From: Cyanophora paradoxa
Taxonomy: Eukaryota > Glaucocystophyceae > Cyanophorales > Cyanophoraceae
Direction of reading: 5' to 3'
Assembly: GCA_004431415.1 (NCBI GenBank)
Contig: QPMI01000411.1
Location: forward strand, 62,001 to 126,000
Length of the DNA: 64,000 bases
Shown: positions 1 through 12,077 of the stretch, piece after piece
Layout of the letters: every line of letters starts with the position of its first letter
Numbering within the stretch: position 1 is the first letter of the stretch
The notes under the pieces: model-generated
The model's database searches: none
Seen by the model: the letters and a program-made list of their open reading frames with translations, nothing else
What the model was told of the DNA's origin: nothing
Position numbers and translations under genes: made by a program

Positions 1-3000
1 ACGGTGCGCGGCCGCGCGCCTCGGCGCTGACGGGCTCGGGCCTTCGAGCATGGCCTGACGCGCGTGCACCCACGCAGATGGCATTCTGGCGGACTCTGCG
101 ACCATCTTCGCGATCCTCTTCTGGGGATCAGTCGTGCGCCCGAACGCCCCGCGCCCAGCCCTCCCGCTCGCCACCACTCAACCCGCCGCAGGTTCTCGTC
201 ATCATCGCGCTGCTCGATACCTTTACAGTAGTTATTCTTTTCAAGGCGAGCGGTCCCCGCCCGCCCGCTCCCTCATCCGGGCCACGGACTGACGCCGCCG
301 GTCGCCCCGCAGAGGCGTATGTACAATATCATATTTCCGGTGCGGGGACGGCGAGGGCGCGGGGGGCGTGGGGGAGGCGGCGGGGGGCTGAGGCGGGTGG
401 CGCGGGGGCGGATGCGCAGGTGAAGATGCTGCGGGTGCTGGTGGCGACGCTCGTGGTGGGCTTCTACCTGCCCATCACGCAGTACCTCCTCTTCGGCGTC
501 GACTGCATCATGAACGCCGACTCCCCCAAGTCCGCCCGGGGCCCCCCGCCCGCCCCTTCTCGCCGCCCTCGAGCTCGCGGGGCAGCATGGTGAAGATCCT
601 GGCGGGGTCGACGTGCATGGAGAACCACTTCCTGATCATGGCGGCCCTCTCCACCGCCCTCCTCGTCCTCTTCGTCCCCTTCTGCTGCACCATGTCCCTC
701 CTCGTGCGCCCCCGGACGCGGAGGCGGGGCACGGCGCCGGCCGGCCCTGACGGCCCGCGCGCGCGCGCCAGACCGTCGACATCGACCTCAAGTCCCGCGA
801 CTACCTCGGCGCCCCGCACGGTGCGCCGAGGCCGCCCCGGCCGCCCCGGGGCGCAGGGCGGCGGCCGAGGCGGGGCGGGGCGGGGCGCAGGGCGGGTGGA
901 GTTCCTGTACACGGTGGCGAGGACGGTGCTCGTGCTGCTCGTGCGGCTGGTCTCCGCCAAGAGCGCCGTCCTCGTCCCCGTCGCCCTCGCCATCTCCTCG
1001 GGGCTCCTCACCGTCTGCTACGGCGTCTTCCTCCGTGCGAGCGACGCCGACCCCGCTCCCCGCCGCCCTGCCCCCCCGACTCCGGGATCCCGCAGCGCAC
1101 TACGACCACCGGGTGAACAAGGCGCGCGCGGGGCTGATGGCCGTCTCCACGGGCTTCGCCATCTCGACGGTGATCCTGAACGGGGTCGGGGGGAGCGACT
1201 CGGTCTCGGACGGGGCGCACGACGCCATCTCGATGGCCCTCCTCGCCGCATCCGTCCTCGCCTTCTTCCCGGGCTACCTCCTGGCCCGCTGGCGCGTGCG
1301 CCGCCTGGAGGCGCTGCGCCGCAAGATGGAGGCGGCGATCAACTCGTCGGCGGACTGCGAGGACCGCTTCAGCGCCTACAAGCAGTTCAAGGACCCCTTC
1401 ATCATCGAGACGGACCTCGAGGCGAGCCCCCCGAGGGCAGAGGACCACCTCCTCCTGCCCTCCAGGGGTCTGACGTCGCCCGCGGCCCGCCGCAGGTCTC
1501 GACGCGCTTCATGCGGAAGAGCGGGAACCCGGACGAGGACCTGCCCGTGGCGGAGTCGCTGGTGCGGGCGGGGGTCGCGCAGTTCCCCACCTCGCAGATC
1601 GCCCGCATCGGCTTCTACAACTTCCTCGACGTCTTCAAGGAGGACCACGCCGCCGCCCTCGGCGAGCTCAAGAAGGCCGTCCTCATGAAGTCCCGCGTCC
1701 GCCCCGCCCGCCCCGCCAGCCCCTCGCTGGCGTTGCTGCTCGCTTAGCCCGCTTCGCCCCGCGCGCGCGCAGTTCGACACGCGCTTCATGCTCTTCGCGA
1801 TCAACATGCGGCGGCAGCAGACGGTGGCGGGGATGGGCCAGCTGAACCTCGTCGCCATGCTGGAGCTCGCGCGCGACTACAAGGAGGCCGTGCGGCAGCA
1901 CAACGAGGCGATCAAGCTCCTCCGCGACTTCTGGAAGTGGACCATCAAGACGCGCCTCCGCGACGCCGACACCGCCGGCAAGAAGCTCGACGTCATCGAC
2001 AAGGCGAAGCAGAAGGCGCAGCTCGCGTACAGCAAGCTCGTCACCGAGTTCCCCTCCTCCACCGTCCTCATCCGCCAGTACGCCACCTTCCTCCGGTGCG
2101 CCCCGCCCTGCCCCCTCTCCTCCCCGCCCCCGCGTCGCGCCCGGCCCGGCTGAGGGTGCGCGGGGCGGGCAGGGACGTGATGAACGACCGGGCCTCGGCC
2201 GACCTCCAGTTCTCCAAGGCCGACGACATCGAGCAGAGTGCGCCCGCCCCCGCGCGCGCGCCCCGGGGCCGGCCCCCGGCGTTTCTCACCCCCCGCCCCG
2301 CCCCGCCCCGCTTTAGGCATGGAGAAGGAGGGGACGGTCATCGACGGGGAGACCGAGAAGGACTCGGACCTCAAGTGCGGCGCCCCGGCCCCGGCCCCGC
2401 CCGCCCGCGTCGCCTCCGAGGGGGCCCGAGCCTGACCGGCGTGCGCGGCGGCGCGGCAGCTCGCGGATGGGGAAGAGCGAGAAGGACGAGCCGGAGGGGG
2501 AGGAGGCGGACAAGCGGGAGCGGCTGCAGCAGGTCCTTAAGAGCCGCATGCGCGACTCGCGCGCCGTCAAGACCCTCTCCTACGGTGCCCCCGCCGCCCC
2601 GGCCGTCCGGGCGCCCGGCAGCGGCTGAGGCGGGGCGGGGGCCGCGGGGGCGCAGCGATCATCCTGGGGACGCTGCTGCTGCTGGCGGAGACGATCGCGT
2701 TCTTCGCGACGGTGCAGACGCTGGTCGGCCAGTCGAGCGAGGGCCTCACCCACCTCTCCGTCGCCAGCGCGCGCCGCAAGCTCGTCGAGGACGCTATGTA
2801 CAGCGCCCGCTCCATGCAGCTCGCCCTCCACCTCAACGACACCGCCGCCTACGCCGAGGCCGCCGGCGCCCTCCAGAAGGCCTCCACCGACCTCCTCGAC
2901 CACCACAAGCACCTCGTGCGCCCCCGGCCCCGCCCCGCCGGAGCCGGCGGCGGGCTGAGCTGCGGGGCGGCAGTTCTACGACAGCGGGGCGTACCCGTGG

Positions 3001-5919
3001 GCGGAGCAGTACTGGCAGACGATGAAGTGGGCGGTCATCAAGCTCCAGGACGAGCGCAACTTCCTCGCCGAGAAGGTTCTTCTTCAGTCTCTTCGGCCGG
3101 CTGGCGGAGGCGCTAAGGCGCCGCCCCCGGCAGGTGGAGCACAACGCGTGGGACAGCGTGGCGCAGTTCGCGAGCCGGGGGCAGCGGCTGGCGAAGGTGA
3201 GCTACGAGTCGGGGGCGCTGCGGGACGGGACGTACAGCTCCGACTTCCGCTTCCTGATGGACAACGGCCTCTTCTCCGTCCTCTCCCTCCTCAACACCAA
3301 CACCATGCGGTCCGCGAGCGTGGCCGCGGCCGGGGGCGAGGGCGCGGGCGGCGCCCCGCTCTCTCGCGCCCCGCGCTAACCTGCGGTGCGGCCGGCAGGT
3401 ACGAGACGGCGATCTACGAGGCGACGGTGCTGCGGCAGGGCCTCGTGATCATGATCTTCGTGGTGGAGATGGTCACCCTCGCGCTCCTCTCCGTCTTCGC
3501 CCTGCGCCCGGACATCGCCTTCCGGCGCCAGAAGAGCGCCAACCAGGGCGTCGGCGACCTCCTCCAGAAGATGCCCACCAAGGGTCCGCCGCCCCAACTC
3601 GAACTCGAAGCCAGGTGGGATCTGATCTGACGCGGCGGGCGGGGCGCGCAGTGCTGCGGTCGCTGCTGCAGGTGTACCTGAAGCTGTCGCGGGTGGAGGA
3701 GAACATCGAGGGGGTGCTGTACGGCTCGGGGGGCGGGCACGGGGCGGCCAAGGGCGGCGACGACGAGGAGGAGGCCCGCTCCGACGAGGTCGAGAACGGC
3801 GAGGAGGGCATCCCCGTGCGCATGCGCCCCGACAGAGACAGGGACGAGAGAGAAGCGCCGGCGCCCCGCCCTCTCCTCCTGAGCCCTGCGGCAGCTGGCG
3901 GCGCGCGGGGACGACGGGCGGGGCATCATGAGCGGGGACCTGGAGCCGCCCAAGGCGAGCACGGCGGAGTGGGCGGTGACGGGCCGCCGCAAGTCCCTCA
4001 ACGCCGAGGCGCCCGTCAAATTCGACGGCGACATCGTCCGCCCCCTCTCCCCCGCCGACACCAGCGACGAGAAGCGCCCGCGCGCCTCCCCGACGGCCGC
4101 CGCCGCCGCCGCCGAGCGCGAGCGGCGGGCCTCCAAGGGGGGCGTGCAGTTCAACGAGATCCCGGGGCAGGCCCCGCCCGAGTCCAAGGACCTGGGGGGG
4201 GTTCCGAAGAAGAAGGAGGAGGCGCCGGTGGTGAGCGAGCAGCTGATGCGGGACCTGCGCACCTTCATCTTCGCCAAGCTCGCCGACGAGGTGCCCCCCG
4301 AGTTCATGGGCCTCGAGACCATCGCCGAGGAGGCCGAGGCCGCCCCCGCCGCCGCCTCCGCGGAAGGCGCCCCCGGGGGCGGGGAGGGGGAGAGGGCGGC
4401 GGCCGCCACCGAGCGGCGCGGCTCGGCGGAGCTCGTCAAGTCCGTCGCCGACCGCTTCAAGGTCCGCGCCGGCGCCGCCCCTCCACCCGCCCGCCCCGCC
4501 CGACGCACCCCCGACAGGAGCAGGCGATGGCGAAGTACGCGGCGGCGCAGGGGCGCGAGGAGACGGACGAGGCGGAGGACGGGGCCGACAAGAAGGGGGG
4601 CAAGGGCGGCCGCGTCGCCCCCGAGGTCTCCTCGGCGAGCTTCCGCAAGTCGAAGAACCGGACGTGGAAGCTGACGAAGCACCTGCTCTACCGCAACGCG
4701 ACGGCCTTCGCGCTCCTCGCCGCCCTCGCCTGCGCCAACCTCGCCTTCTCCCACTCCTACCTCGGCGTCTCCCGCGTCCTCGGCTCCCAGGCCCAGGCGG
4801 CGGGGCGGCGGCACTACGCGACGCGCGAGCTCGCGCTCCTCGCCCGCGAGCTGGTCATCGCGGACGGGACGGGGATGTCGCGGGGCGAGGTGGCCCTCCG
4901 CCTCCTCCAGGGCGTCGAGTACGTCCGCGCGCTCCACGAGCGCCTCCGCTTCGGGTTCGGCGGCTGGTCCCTCCCCGCCGCGCCCCTCCGCTACCGCCCG
5001 ATGATGGACCTGCTGGACAAGCCGGCGTGCCTCCTCGCCGACGCCTCGCGCTGCTCGGCCCCGGGCCGCGTCGTCGACCCCGAGGCCGTCATGCAGGGCT
5101 TCAACGTGCGCCCCCCGACCCGACCCGGCCCGGCCCGGCGCGGTGCGGCGCGGGCTGACGCGGGGCGGGGCGGGGCAGATGCTGGTGGACACGTACCTGG
5201 ACCGGCTTACGGCGATCTACCTGCGGCACCACGCCTCCCTCCCCGACTTCGCGCCCCCGAGCCCCGCCCAGGAGGCCAACCCCTGCCTCTCCCTCGAGCG
5301 CCTCGACTTCTGCGGCTACGAGCAGCAGCCCAACCGCCTCCCCGCCGCCAAGGGCTTCAGCCGCCCCACCTGGCGCCAGGCCGGCGGCCGCTACGACCTC
5401 CGCGCCACCCTCGCCTCCACCCCCGAGCTCCTCTTCGTCCAGCAGGTCTCCAACGGTGCTCCCGGCCCCGCCGCGCTCGAAACCCCACTCGCGAGGGGCG
5501 CCCCGCCTGACTCGAGGCTTCGTTCGCAGCGGACGTGAACGATGCGTCGGAGAGGGCCATCGCGCTGTACCTCGCCGAGTTCGCGGACGCCCTGAAGATC
5601 GTGGGGAACGGCGAGGCCGGCTTCCTCATCGCGAACCTGGCGGCCATCCTCGGCACCGCCTTCTTCCTCTTCAAGCCCATGCTCGAGATGCTCAAGAAGG
5701 AGGCCAACCGCGTCCGCCAGGTGCCCGACCCCGCCCCCGCATTCGACGCGGGGCTCTGCCGGGGCGCGAGCTGACGCGGGGCCGCGCCCGCCCTCGCCCG
5801 CCCGCCCTCGCCTGCAGTTCCTGCTGATGGTGCCCTCGGAGATCGTGCTGCGGGAGCGCTGCTTCAAGTCCTTCCTCTCCCTCGAGGAGAAGGCCGGCGA
5901 CGGCTCCGAGTCCGACTGA
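1..5919 (+). CDS. Tmc (tiny macrocysts)-like membrane protein without PAS domains, 5' end outside window
   Basis: The 3' part of a multi-exon gene; the first complete exon begins after an acceptor at 77. The product opens with hydrophobic segments (about 85-245, 430-500, 630-710, 900-1030, 1130-1290). A helical-repeat region typical of the Tmc family follows (about 1497-2096, including AVLMKS and FDTRFMLFAINMRRQQ). After an acidic linker comes a membrane-anchored C-terminal half (TM near 2660-2710, 3440-3500, 4700-4760, 5620-5670), ending in a Ser/Asp-rich tail before TGA at 5917-5919. The order matches the large Tmc-like gene at 23249-35379, including a Cys-containing extracytoplasmic stretch near 5020-5060. 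Here, however, the helical repeats run straight into the C-terminal half with no PAS units. Introns are about 50-90 nt; at least one donor appears to be GC (after 1421). Family function is poorly known, probably membrane sensing or signalling. The family call is firm; individual exon edges are approximate. Confidence 0.75.
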
Positions 5920-6832
5920 GCGGCCCCCCGCCCCGCCCCGGCCCCGGCCCCCGCCCCGCCCCCTTTCTCCTCCACATGCCCCCGGGCGGCGCTTCTCAGC
6001 GCCCCCGAGGCCCGCTACATTATTCCCCCCCGTCTTTCAATTTTGATTATTCGATAATGAACTAGGCCAGAAGTTTCAATCGTTTCCGGCTAGCTTGCCC
6101 GGCGGTATAGATGTGTGCTCAAGCTTCTGTAAGAGATCGTTTCGTTGCACATCGCTTTCGCCTTGAGCGGTGACCATAAGCGTGCATATGGCTTGGATAT
6201 ACTCCTGATCATTCTGCATTTGATCATGATACCTGATGTTCGCTAGCGGCTAGCTGGCAGCACATCTGATCATCGATCTCATTAATTATTTCCATCTTAC
6301 ATCTTCTATGTATTCGCACTCAGTATAATATCCATCTACTCGGTACACATGCTCTTACAAATCCGCAGACGCTGAGTGATAGAGTGCAGGTATATTTAGA
6401 CGTGCTCCTAGTGTACAGCGGGCGAATGCGCCGTCGACGTGAACGTCATGCTTATACTAACGTTGCTGATATCGATTTTGCAAACCCCCCGACCTGTAGC
6501 TACATCCCCCACATTGTTTCAATTTTGCAATGATGAATTCATGATCAAATCATGATAATGAGTATAATCGTTGATATTGATCCGAGACACGCTGTGACGG
6601 CCACTCCAAAAGTGCCAGTACTTCAAATCCCGAAGGTCGGACGCTTCTGCGACGTCTTTCGGTACGTATACAGGCAACTGGCAAACTGCAACAAGATTGA
6701 TCGATTTCTAGGATCTGATGTGGAGCGAATCGGAACTGCGGGCTACAGACTACCCAAACTAGCCGCGGGCTGACCCCGTCGGATGCCTGACCGTCGGACC
6801 CCCTACCCTAGCGGTGCGCGGGCGGCGGGGCG
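5920..6832. other. AT-richer spacer between convergent genes
   Basis: After about 5990 the composition drops abruptly from the gene-level GC content, with many TGATCA and TAGCTAGC-like words. It separates the 3' ends of two convergent genes. A 73-codon open frame at 6552-6773 has no recognisable domain and no coding-type third-position bias. I see no RNA gene. Confidence 0.6.
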
Positions 6833-8677
6833 CTACGCGGCGGCGCCGGCGGCGCGGGCCTGGCGCTTTGCCTCGGCGGCGGCGGCCTGCGCGCTCATGC
6901 GGGCCTTGTTGCGGTGGAGGCCGTACTGCCCGATGCGGCCGTAGGGCCGCCGGTCCGCCGTCGGCGGCCGCAGCCGGGCGCCGTCTGGCACTCCGCGCAG
7001 CAGCAGCGGCTGTGCGCCTGCGCGGGGCGCTCAGCGCGGCGCCCCCCCTCGAGGCGGGCGGGCGGGGCGGGGCGGGGGGACCTCGTAGCAGGCGTCGCAG
7101 CAGAGGTAGAGGAGGTTGCAGTCGACGTTGGCGCACGTCGTGAACCTGCCCCCGCGAGACCCCCCGCACGCTCAGCCCGGGGCCCACCTCGGAGCGGGCG
7201 AGGGACGGGAGGGTGCGGGCGCGCTTGTCGGTGAGGGTGCCGCAGTGGCGGCAGCGGGAGGTGTCCGGCACGCGGCGGGCCTGCGCGGCGGCGGCGGCGG
7301 CGGCCTCGGGGGCCTCGGCGTGGGCGCCGAGCTCGTCGGAGAGGAAGACGGCCTCGTCGAGGCCGGCCTCCTCCCCCGAGGGGGCGCCCAGGGGGACGAC
7401 CATGCGGTCGTCGAAGACGAAGAGCTTGCCGACCCAGGCCGCGTCCCCCTCCTCCAGCCCGTAGTTGATGATCCCGCCCTTGAGCTGGAACACGTTCTCG
7501 AAGCCGCGCTCCTTCAGGAACGCGCTGTAGATCTCGCAGCGGATGCCCCCCGTGCAGCACATCAGCAGCTGCCGCGCCGCGCCGCGTGAGCCTCCTCCCC
7601 TCGCCGCCGGGGCCGGGGCGTCGGCGGCGGACCTTCTTCTTGGGGTCGATGGACTTCTTGAGGTCGTCCGCGTACTCCGTGAACTCGCTGCCGGCCGGGA
7701 GGGGGCGGGCGCTCTCAGGGCCCCACCCCGGGCGGCGCCCGGGCGCCCGGGCGTGCGGGGGCACCGGAAGGTCTTGAGGCGGGGGAAGATGAGGGACTCC
7801 TTCTTGGCGGCCTCGAAGTGGCCCACCTGCCACTCGTAGTCGTTCCGCACCTGCCCGCCCGCCCTCCAGGCTCAGCCCGAGCCGCTGGAAACGGACCGGG
7901 CGGCCCGGGCGGCCGGTCCCGCACGCACGTCGACGAGGACGAAGTCCTCCTCGGGGTTCTCGAGGGTCTCGCGCCACTCCTTGGGGGTCAGGTAGGGGCC
8001 CCGCTTCGCAAGGTCGACCTCCCCGTCGAAGCTCGCCACCAGCTGCTGCTTCGCCTTCACCGCCAGCCGCGGGAACACGTGCTTCCGCCCCGGCAGCACC
8101 TGCGCGCCCGCCCCTCGGCCCGCGCGGGCGTGCCCCGGCGCCGGGCGGGGCCGCACGGTGAAGCGGGTGCCGTCGTAGCGGGCGTCGGCCTTCATGAAGC
8201 CCATGTACGCCTCGCAGTCCTCCTTCGGGCCGCTCATCTGCCCGTTCACCCCGTGCACCGAGATGTAGATCCGCCCCCGGATGTCCAGCCCGTTCTCCTG
8301 CGCCCGCGCCGCTCGACCCGGCGCGGCGTGGCGCGGCAGAAGCGCGAGGCGGGGCGGGGCGGAGAGGCCTGCCTTGATGTACGCCTTGTGGCGGTCGACC
8401 TCCACGACGTTGTCAGCGAGCGCCGCGTCGAACAGCTTGTAGAACTGCGGGCGGAGGCGAGCCGGCGTGAGCTCGAGGAGCAATCGCAGCGGCAGCCCGG
8501 CGGGGTGCGCCCGAGGCCCAAGGAAACGAGACTAATAGAGCTATAAATGCGAGCGCAGCGCGCGTACACCGACCAGTTGCACGGAGATATCTAGATAGCG
8601 TCAGACGCGCACCGAGATCGTACTGAAGGAGCCGAACGGGGCCTCGTCCTCGTGAGCCTGAGCGCCAGCGTCTTCAT
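6833..8677 (-). CDS. Rhodanese-domain sulfurtransferase, TrhO/YceA-like
   Basis: The order is that of TrhO (bacterial tRNA U34 hydroxylase) and its eukaryotic relatives (TSTD2, plant STR proteins). An N-terminal acylphosphatase-like segment (FYKLFDAALADNVVEV; GRIYISVHGVNGQMSG; about 8444-8157) precedes the rhodanese domain (VLVDVRNDYEWQVGHF, about 7940-7820). The active-site loop CCTGGIRCE lies near 7560-7540 and KGGIINYG near 7480. Two Cys clusters follow that may bind zinc (CRHCG near 7245; CANVDCNLLYLCCDAC near 7140-7085). The stop is TAG at 6833-6835. Exon 1 at 8613-8677 would encode a basic, Arg/Ser-rich leader, but its phase does not join the next exon directly, so a small exon may be missed and the start is tentative. 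One donor (after HKAYIK) is GC. The likely role is tRNA wobble-uridine modification or sulfur transfer, perhaps in an organelle. Confidence 0.8.
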
Positions 8678-9267
8678 GTGCCTGAGAGAGACGGCCGGTG
8701 TGAGCTCCGATTCAGGACGCGCGCGGGGCGGGCTTTGCGCGGGGCGCGAGTCACGACTTGCGGCGGCACACCTCCTCGGCCGCTGAAGCGAAAACGCGCT
8801 GAGGGACGGCGGGATAGCTACGAGACAGCAAGAACTCCCGCCCGGCCACGAACGTCGAGCTGGCGCGCAACCGGGCCCCGAAACAAAATCTCGCTTTGTG
8901 CTGGACGAGGATCTGCGAGCTGTGGGGCCGGCTGGCGGCTCTGGCGGCTCCCTGTAGGACCAAGAGGCCCTGAGAGCGAGCTACAGGCGCCACAGCGACG
9001 AACATGGTGACCGTCGGACCGACACAGGCTGAAGGGGGGGATGAACGCTAAACGCGGTGGTACCCCCTGAGCCGCTGGATCGGGAACTCTGCAGCGAGCG
9101 AGCGCGGGACGCCATAATTCGATCAGGCGGAACCGCCACAACCACTAGCTAGCTTTGCAGCCGCTGGTCTGTCAGCTCTGCGGCGAACGAGAGCGGCATA
9201 AGCAGCGGCGTAGCTACCACAGCTCTGCCGCGCGCTTTGGAATTCGAATCCAGGCAGCTAGGAGAGG
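8678..9267. promoter_or_regulatory. Intergenic region between divergent genes
   Basis: About 590 bp separate the start of the sulfurtransferase (minus) from the start of the CFAP52-like gene (plus), so both promoters should lie here. I see no TATA-like box at a fixed distance and no convincing exon. Confidence 0.4.
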
Positions 9268-12077
9268 ATGGCGTTGCACGGCGATGGAGCTGGCGCCCTG
9301 GAGCTGGAGCACATCATCGGCTACTCCGGCGCGCAGCGCGGCGTCTTGCACCTGCACCCAAAGCAGAACAACATCTATGTGTATCCGGCGAGCGCCATGC
9401 TCGTCGTGGGTGACCTTGACGATAGCCACAAACAGGAGGTCCTGAGGGGCCACGACGCTGTGCGCACGCTGCGCTGCGGCGCCCGCCTTTCCGCGCTTCC
9501 TGACTGGCGCGCCGCAGGACATCACGGCGACGGCGGTCTCGCCCTCGGGCCGCCTCATCGCGTCGGGCCAGGCACGCCGAGCAGCGCGGCCGGCCGCCCT
9601 GCCCCTGTGACGCGGGCGGCGCAGAGCCCGTCGCCGGCGTCGGCGTCGCGGGAGTCGCCGGTGATCGTCTTCGACTTCGACGTGGCGGCCGAGCCGCGCT
9701 GCCAGCAGGTCTTCGTCCTCCGCGGCATCGTCGGCGGGTCCGCCCCCGCCCCGCCCCGCCCCGCGCCGCCCCGCCCCCCGCCATGCAACGCGCGTGCGCG
9801 CGGGGGCGCAGGGTGCTGTGCCTGTGCTTCAGCCCGGACGACCGGTTCCTCGCCATCGCGACGGCCGACTCGAAGCTCGTCATATACGACATGACCTCCG
9901 GCACGGCGCGCCCCGCCCCGCCCCACGCCCGCGCACCCGCCCCCGCCCCCGCCCCCGCCGCCCCGCTGACGGGCGGTGCAGGCGGTGCAGAACCACAGGA
10001 CGGAGCGGCCGGTGACGGCGCTGGCGTTCGCGTTCGGGCCGAGCGAGCTGGCGACGACGGGCCGCAGCACGAAGCTGCCCGGCTACCTCCTCACCGTCGC
10101 CGTCGACACCCGCGTCAAGGCCCGCCCCGCCCGCACCTCCCCGCACCGCCCCGCCCCGGCGGCCCGGGCTGACCTGCGGGCGGGCCGGCGCGGGGCGTGC
10201 AGATCCTCGCCTTCAAGTTCTCCAAGGCGAGCATGCAGTGTGCGTCGCCTCCGCGGCCCCCCTCCGCCTTCCCGCCCCCGCGCCCCGCCCCGCCGAGCCG
10301 AGCCCCGCGTCGCAGACGAGGTGGAGGCGGGGGAGGCGCGGCTGCCGTCGACGGGGCTGGTGCGGAGCTACACGTGCGCGGCGGTGGACGAGACGGGCGT
10401 CTTCGCCTTCCTCGGCACCAACGGCTCCGACATGGTCGTCTTCGACACCCACGCCAGGATCTACCGCCAGGCCCGCCCCCCCGCCCCCCCGTCCCCTTTC
10501 CTCCTCTCTCCCTAAAGGCTGCGCAGGCGGTGCCGGTGGGCTCCCCCGTGCTGGCGATCGTGGCGGGCCCGTCGCCCGCCGAGGCTGGCGCCTCTCGCGT
10601 CTTCGTCGCCTGCGCCGACGGCCGGTGCCGCCCGCCCCCGCCCCGCCCCCGCCCCCGCCCCGCCGACGGGGCGGGGCGGGGGGCAGGGTGCGGCGGCTGA
10701 CGGGGCGGGACCTGGCGTGGCGGCTGGAGGCGGAGGCGGCGCTGCCGGGGCAGGCCACCTCCGTCGCCCTCTCCGCCGACGGCAAGGAGCTGCTCGTGGG
10801 CACCTCGGCGGGGGCCGTCCACTCGGTCAGCGCGGGCACGCTGCAGGCCTCGCTGGTCTCGCAGGCCCACACGGGCGCCCTCGCCGCGGTGGCCTTCGGG
10901 GGCGCCTCGGGGGCCTTCGCGACGGCCTCGGCCGACTGCAGCGTCGCCGTCTGGAGCCTCGACGACTACACCGTCCGCCCCGCCCCTCCTTCGCCCCGCT
11001 GCCTCTCACGGGGCGCCTGGGGCAGACGCGGTGGCGGGCGGCGCTGAACACGGCGGCGCGGTGCCTCGTGTGGGACCCCGAGGCCGACGCCCTCGTCGCC
11101 GGGGGCCAGGACGGCTCCCTCCGCTGCCTCCGCGCCGCGACGGGGGAGGTCGCCTGGAGCCTCCCGAACGCGCACCGCGGCGCCGTGACCGCCCTCGCCG
11201 TCTCCCCCGCCGCCGTCTTCTCGGGCGGGGAGGACGGGCACGTGCGGGTCTGGTCGCGGCGGGACCGCTCGCTGGTGGGGCAGCTCTCCTCCCACCGCGG
11301 GCCCGTCACCGGCATCCTCCTGCAGGACGCCCTCCTCCACTCCGCCTCCACCGACCGCTCCGTCGTGACGGTGGACACGCGGACGGAGCGGCGGGTGATG
11401 ACGCACCAGAGCCGCGAGTCGGCCTTCACGTGCCTCACCCAGCGCAAGGACTCCGAGCAGGAGGCGCCCCCCGTCCCGCCCCCGCCCCCCCGCCCGCCCC
11501 TCCCCCGGCTGAACGAACGTTCCTCCCTCCCGCGCAGGTGGTGACGGGCTCGGCGGACGGCTGCCTGCACGACTGGGACGTCGACGTCGCCGACGCGACG
11601 CGCGAGTGGCGCGACCGCTCCCGCACCCCCATCTCCTCCGCCCAGGTCCACCCCCGCCCCGCCCCGCCCCGCCCCGCCCCGCCCCGCCCGCTCTGCGCCC
11701 CCTCGGGTCGGGCGAGAGCTGACCCCCGGCTCAGGTGAGCCCGTCGGGCCGCTTCATCGCGGTGGGCAGCGAGGACCGGACCGTCCGCGTAATGGAGGCG
11801 CGTTCCCCGCGCTCCGACGTGGCGGCCCACCTGAGCGCCGGGCCCCGCTCACCCGCCCCGCTTCGCTCGCAGGTGGCGACCCTGAAGGCGGTCGGCGAGG
11901 GCCGCGGCCACTCCGCCCGCGTCACCAGCCTCCACTGGTCCCCCGACGAGCGCCAGGTACCCCCTTCGTCTTCCCCCCACTTCCCTTAAAAAAGCTGGGG
12001 CCGACGACGGTTGGGCGCAGCTCGTTTCGGTTGGCGCCGACGGCTGCTCCTGCATCTGGAACTTCTTCCCTGAATGA
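9268..12077 (+). CDS. CFAP52: WD40 ciliary protein, CFAP52 (WDR16)-like
   Basis: Starts at ATG 9268 and ends at TGA 12075-12077 after the sequence CSCIWNFFPE. The N-terminus (LELEHIIGYSG, then HPKQNNIYVYP and the repeat end SPSGRLIASGQ) follows the CFAP52 pattern. Roughly a dozen WD repeats follow, for example RVLCLCFSPDDRFLAIAT (9815-9875), FATASADCSVAVWSLDDY (10915-10970), AVFSGGEDGHVRVWSR (11210-11260), VVTGSADGCLHDWDVD (11540-11585) and LVSVGADGCSCIWNF. CFAP52 is an inner protein of axonemal doublet microtubules, so the gene suggests that the organism builds motile cilia. About a dozen short introns interrupt it; donors after SGQ (near 9577) and after YDMTSG (near 9900) read as GC. Another ciliary WD40 protein is possible, but the N-terminal block favours CFAP52. 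Confidence 0.8.
10625..10686 (+). other. Representative self-complementary intron of the WD40 gene
   Basis: A 62-nt GT-AG intron. Its first part is C-runs (CCCCGCCCC type). Its last part, just before CAG, is the complementary G-runs (GGGGCGGGG type), so the RNA could fold back almost end to end. Confidence 0.65.

Noticed and set aside
3414-5192. A 592-codon minus-strand open frame opposite the first Tmc-like gene
   Set aside because: GC-rich DNA has few stops. The frame is the complement of real exons and introns, is Arg/Ala/Pro-rich and has no domain.
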